DNA from: Arthrobacter caoxuetaonis
GTDB lineage: Bacteria; Actinomycetota; Actinomycetes; Actinomycetales; Micrococcaceae
Length of the DNA stretch: 64,000 nucleotides
Assembly (NCBI RefSeq): GCF_023921125.1
Contig: NZ_CP099466.1
Coordinates: 1,240,001 to 1,304,000 of the forward strand
Direction of reading: 5' to 3'
The notes under the pieces were generated by a model. It had not been told where the DNA came from. It searched no databases and saw nothing but the letters and a program-made list of their open reading frames with translations. The translations under genes and the position numbers were made by a program. This document shows, one piece after another, positions 63,850-64,000 of the stretch (within the stretch, counting starts at the first letter, position 1; each line of letters begins with the position of its first letter).

Positions 63850-64000
63850 GATGCCTCCCGGATGGGGGATGGGGATGGGGAAAGAAAACAAGGGCCGCAT
63901 CAGCCGCGGCCATCAAACAAGAGTAGGGGCAGCAGCCCCGTGCGGCCAGTACACGGGTGTGCAGGTGCCGGGAGCCGGACGGTCAGCCGGCTGCCCAGGG

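Overview
The window is GC-rich chromosomal DNA from an actinobacterium, most likely a member of the Micrococcaceae such as an Arthrobacter relative. This rests on the gene order rpsB-tsf-pyrH-frr-cdsA, DivIVA-type proteins, frequent GTG/TTG starts, ATGA/TAATG-coupled genes, IdeR/DtxR-like boxes and a Mycobacterium-like leucine catabolic cluster. The genus is an inference. I see no insertion sequence, prophage, CRISPR array or replication origin. It reads as core chromosome with a few accessory operons.

Layout. 1-1.7 kb: tail of an alpha/beta hydrolase, an S4 RNA-binding protein and a DMT exporter. 1.8-5.2 kb: an efeU-efeO-efeB iron uptake operon behind an IdeR-like box. 5.3-9.2 kb: a two-gene operon on the other strand, also behind a strong IdeR-like box, encoding a secreted His/Cys-rich protein of unknown function and a membrane-anchored FG-GAP propeller. 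9.4-17.8 kb: glyS, a GNAT enzyme, a YibE/F protein, a possible 47-residue ORF, dusB, dgt and dnaG. 17.8-25.3 kb: two identical tRNA-Asn genes, malic enzyme, a sugar porter, a holin-like protein, a CDP-alcohol phosphatidyltransferase, a NIPA/DMT transporter, a GT4 glycosyltransferase and a tRNA with a CAU anticodon. 25.3-32.6 kb: a glutaryl-CoA dehydrogenase-like enzyme, an M23 peptidase-like protein, then rpsB, tsf, pyrH, frr, cdsA and a DivIVA-like protein.

32.7-38.8 kb is an organic-acid transport module: a LytS-type kinase, a LytTR regulator, a small membrane protein and a sodium/solute symporter on the minus strand, facing a DUF485 protein and an ActP-like symporter on the plus strand, with a CRP/GlxR-like palindrome between. 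38.8-52.2 kb is a branched-chain amino acid degradation region: an AsnC/Lrp regulator, branched-chain ketoacid dehydrogenase E1alpha/E1beta/E2, a GNAT enzyme, a TetR regulator, acyl-CoA carboxylase beta and alpha, acyl-CoA dehydrogenase, a fused 3-oxoacid CoA-transferase, a MaoC hydratase and a CitE-like lyase. The set matches the Mycobacterium tuberculosis Rv2495c-Rv2504c leucine/itaconate cluster. 52.2-64 kb: an NAD(P)-binding protein, the MEP-pathway and protease genes dxr, rip and ispG interrupted by a SatD-like pair and a YciI protein, then GNAT, a lipoprotein, proS, a TauE/SafE exporter and an APH-family kinase.

Most notable observations: a perfect 19-bp tandem duplication that appears to have fused scoA to scoB in frame; the IdeR-box link between efeUOB and an uncharacterised secreted pair; a 41-bp symmetric operator in front of the carboxylase operon; CRP-like palindromes at both the acetate-type symporter and the ketoacid dehydrogenase operons; and a leaderless promoter for the SatD-like pair.
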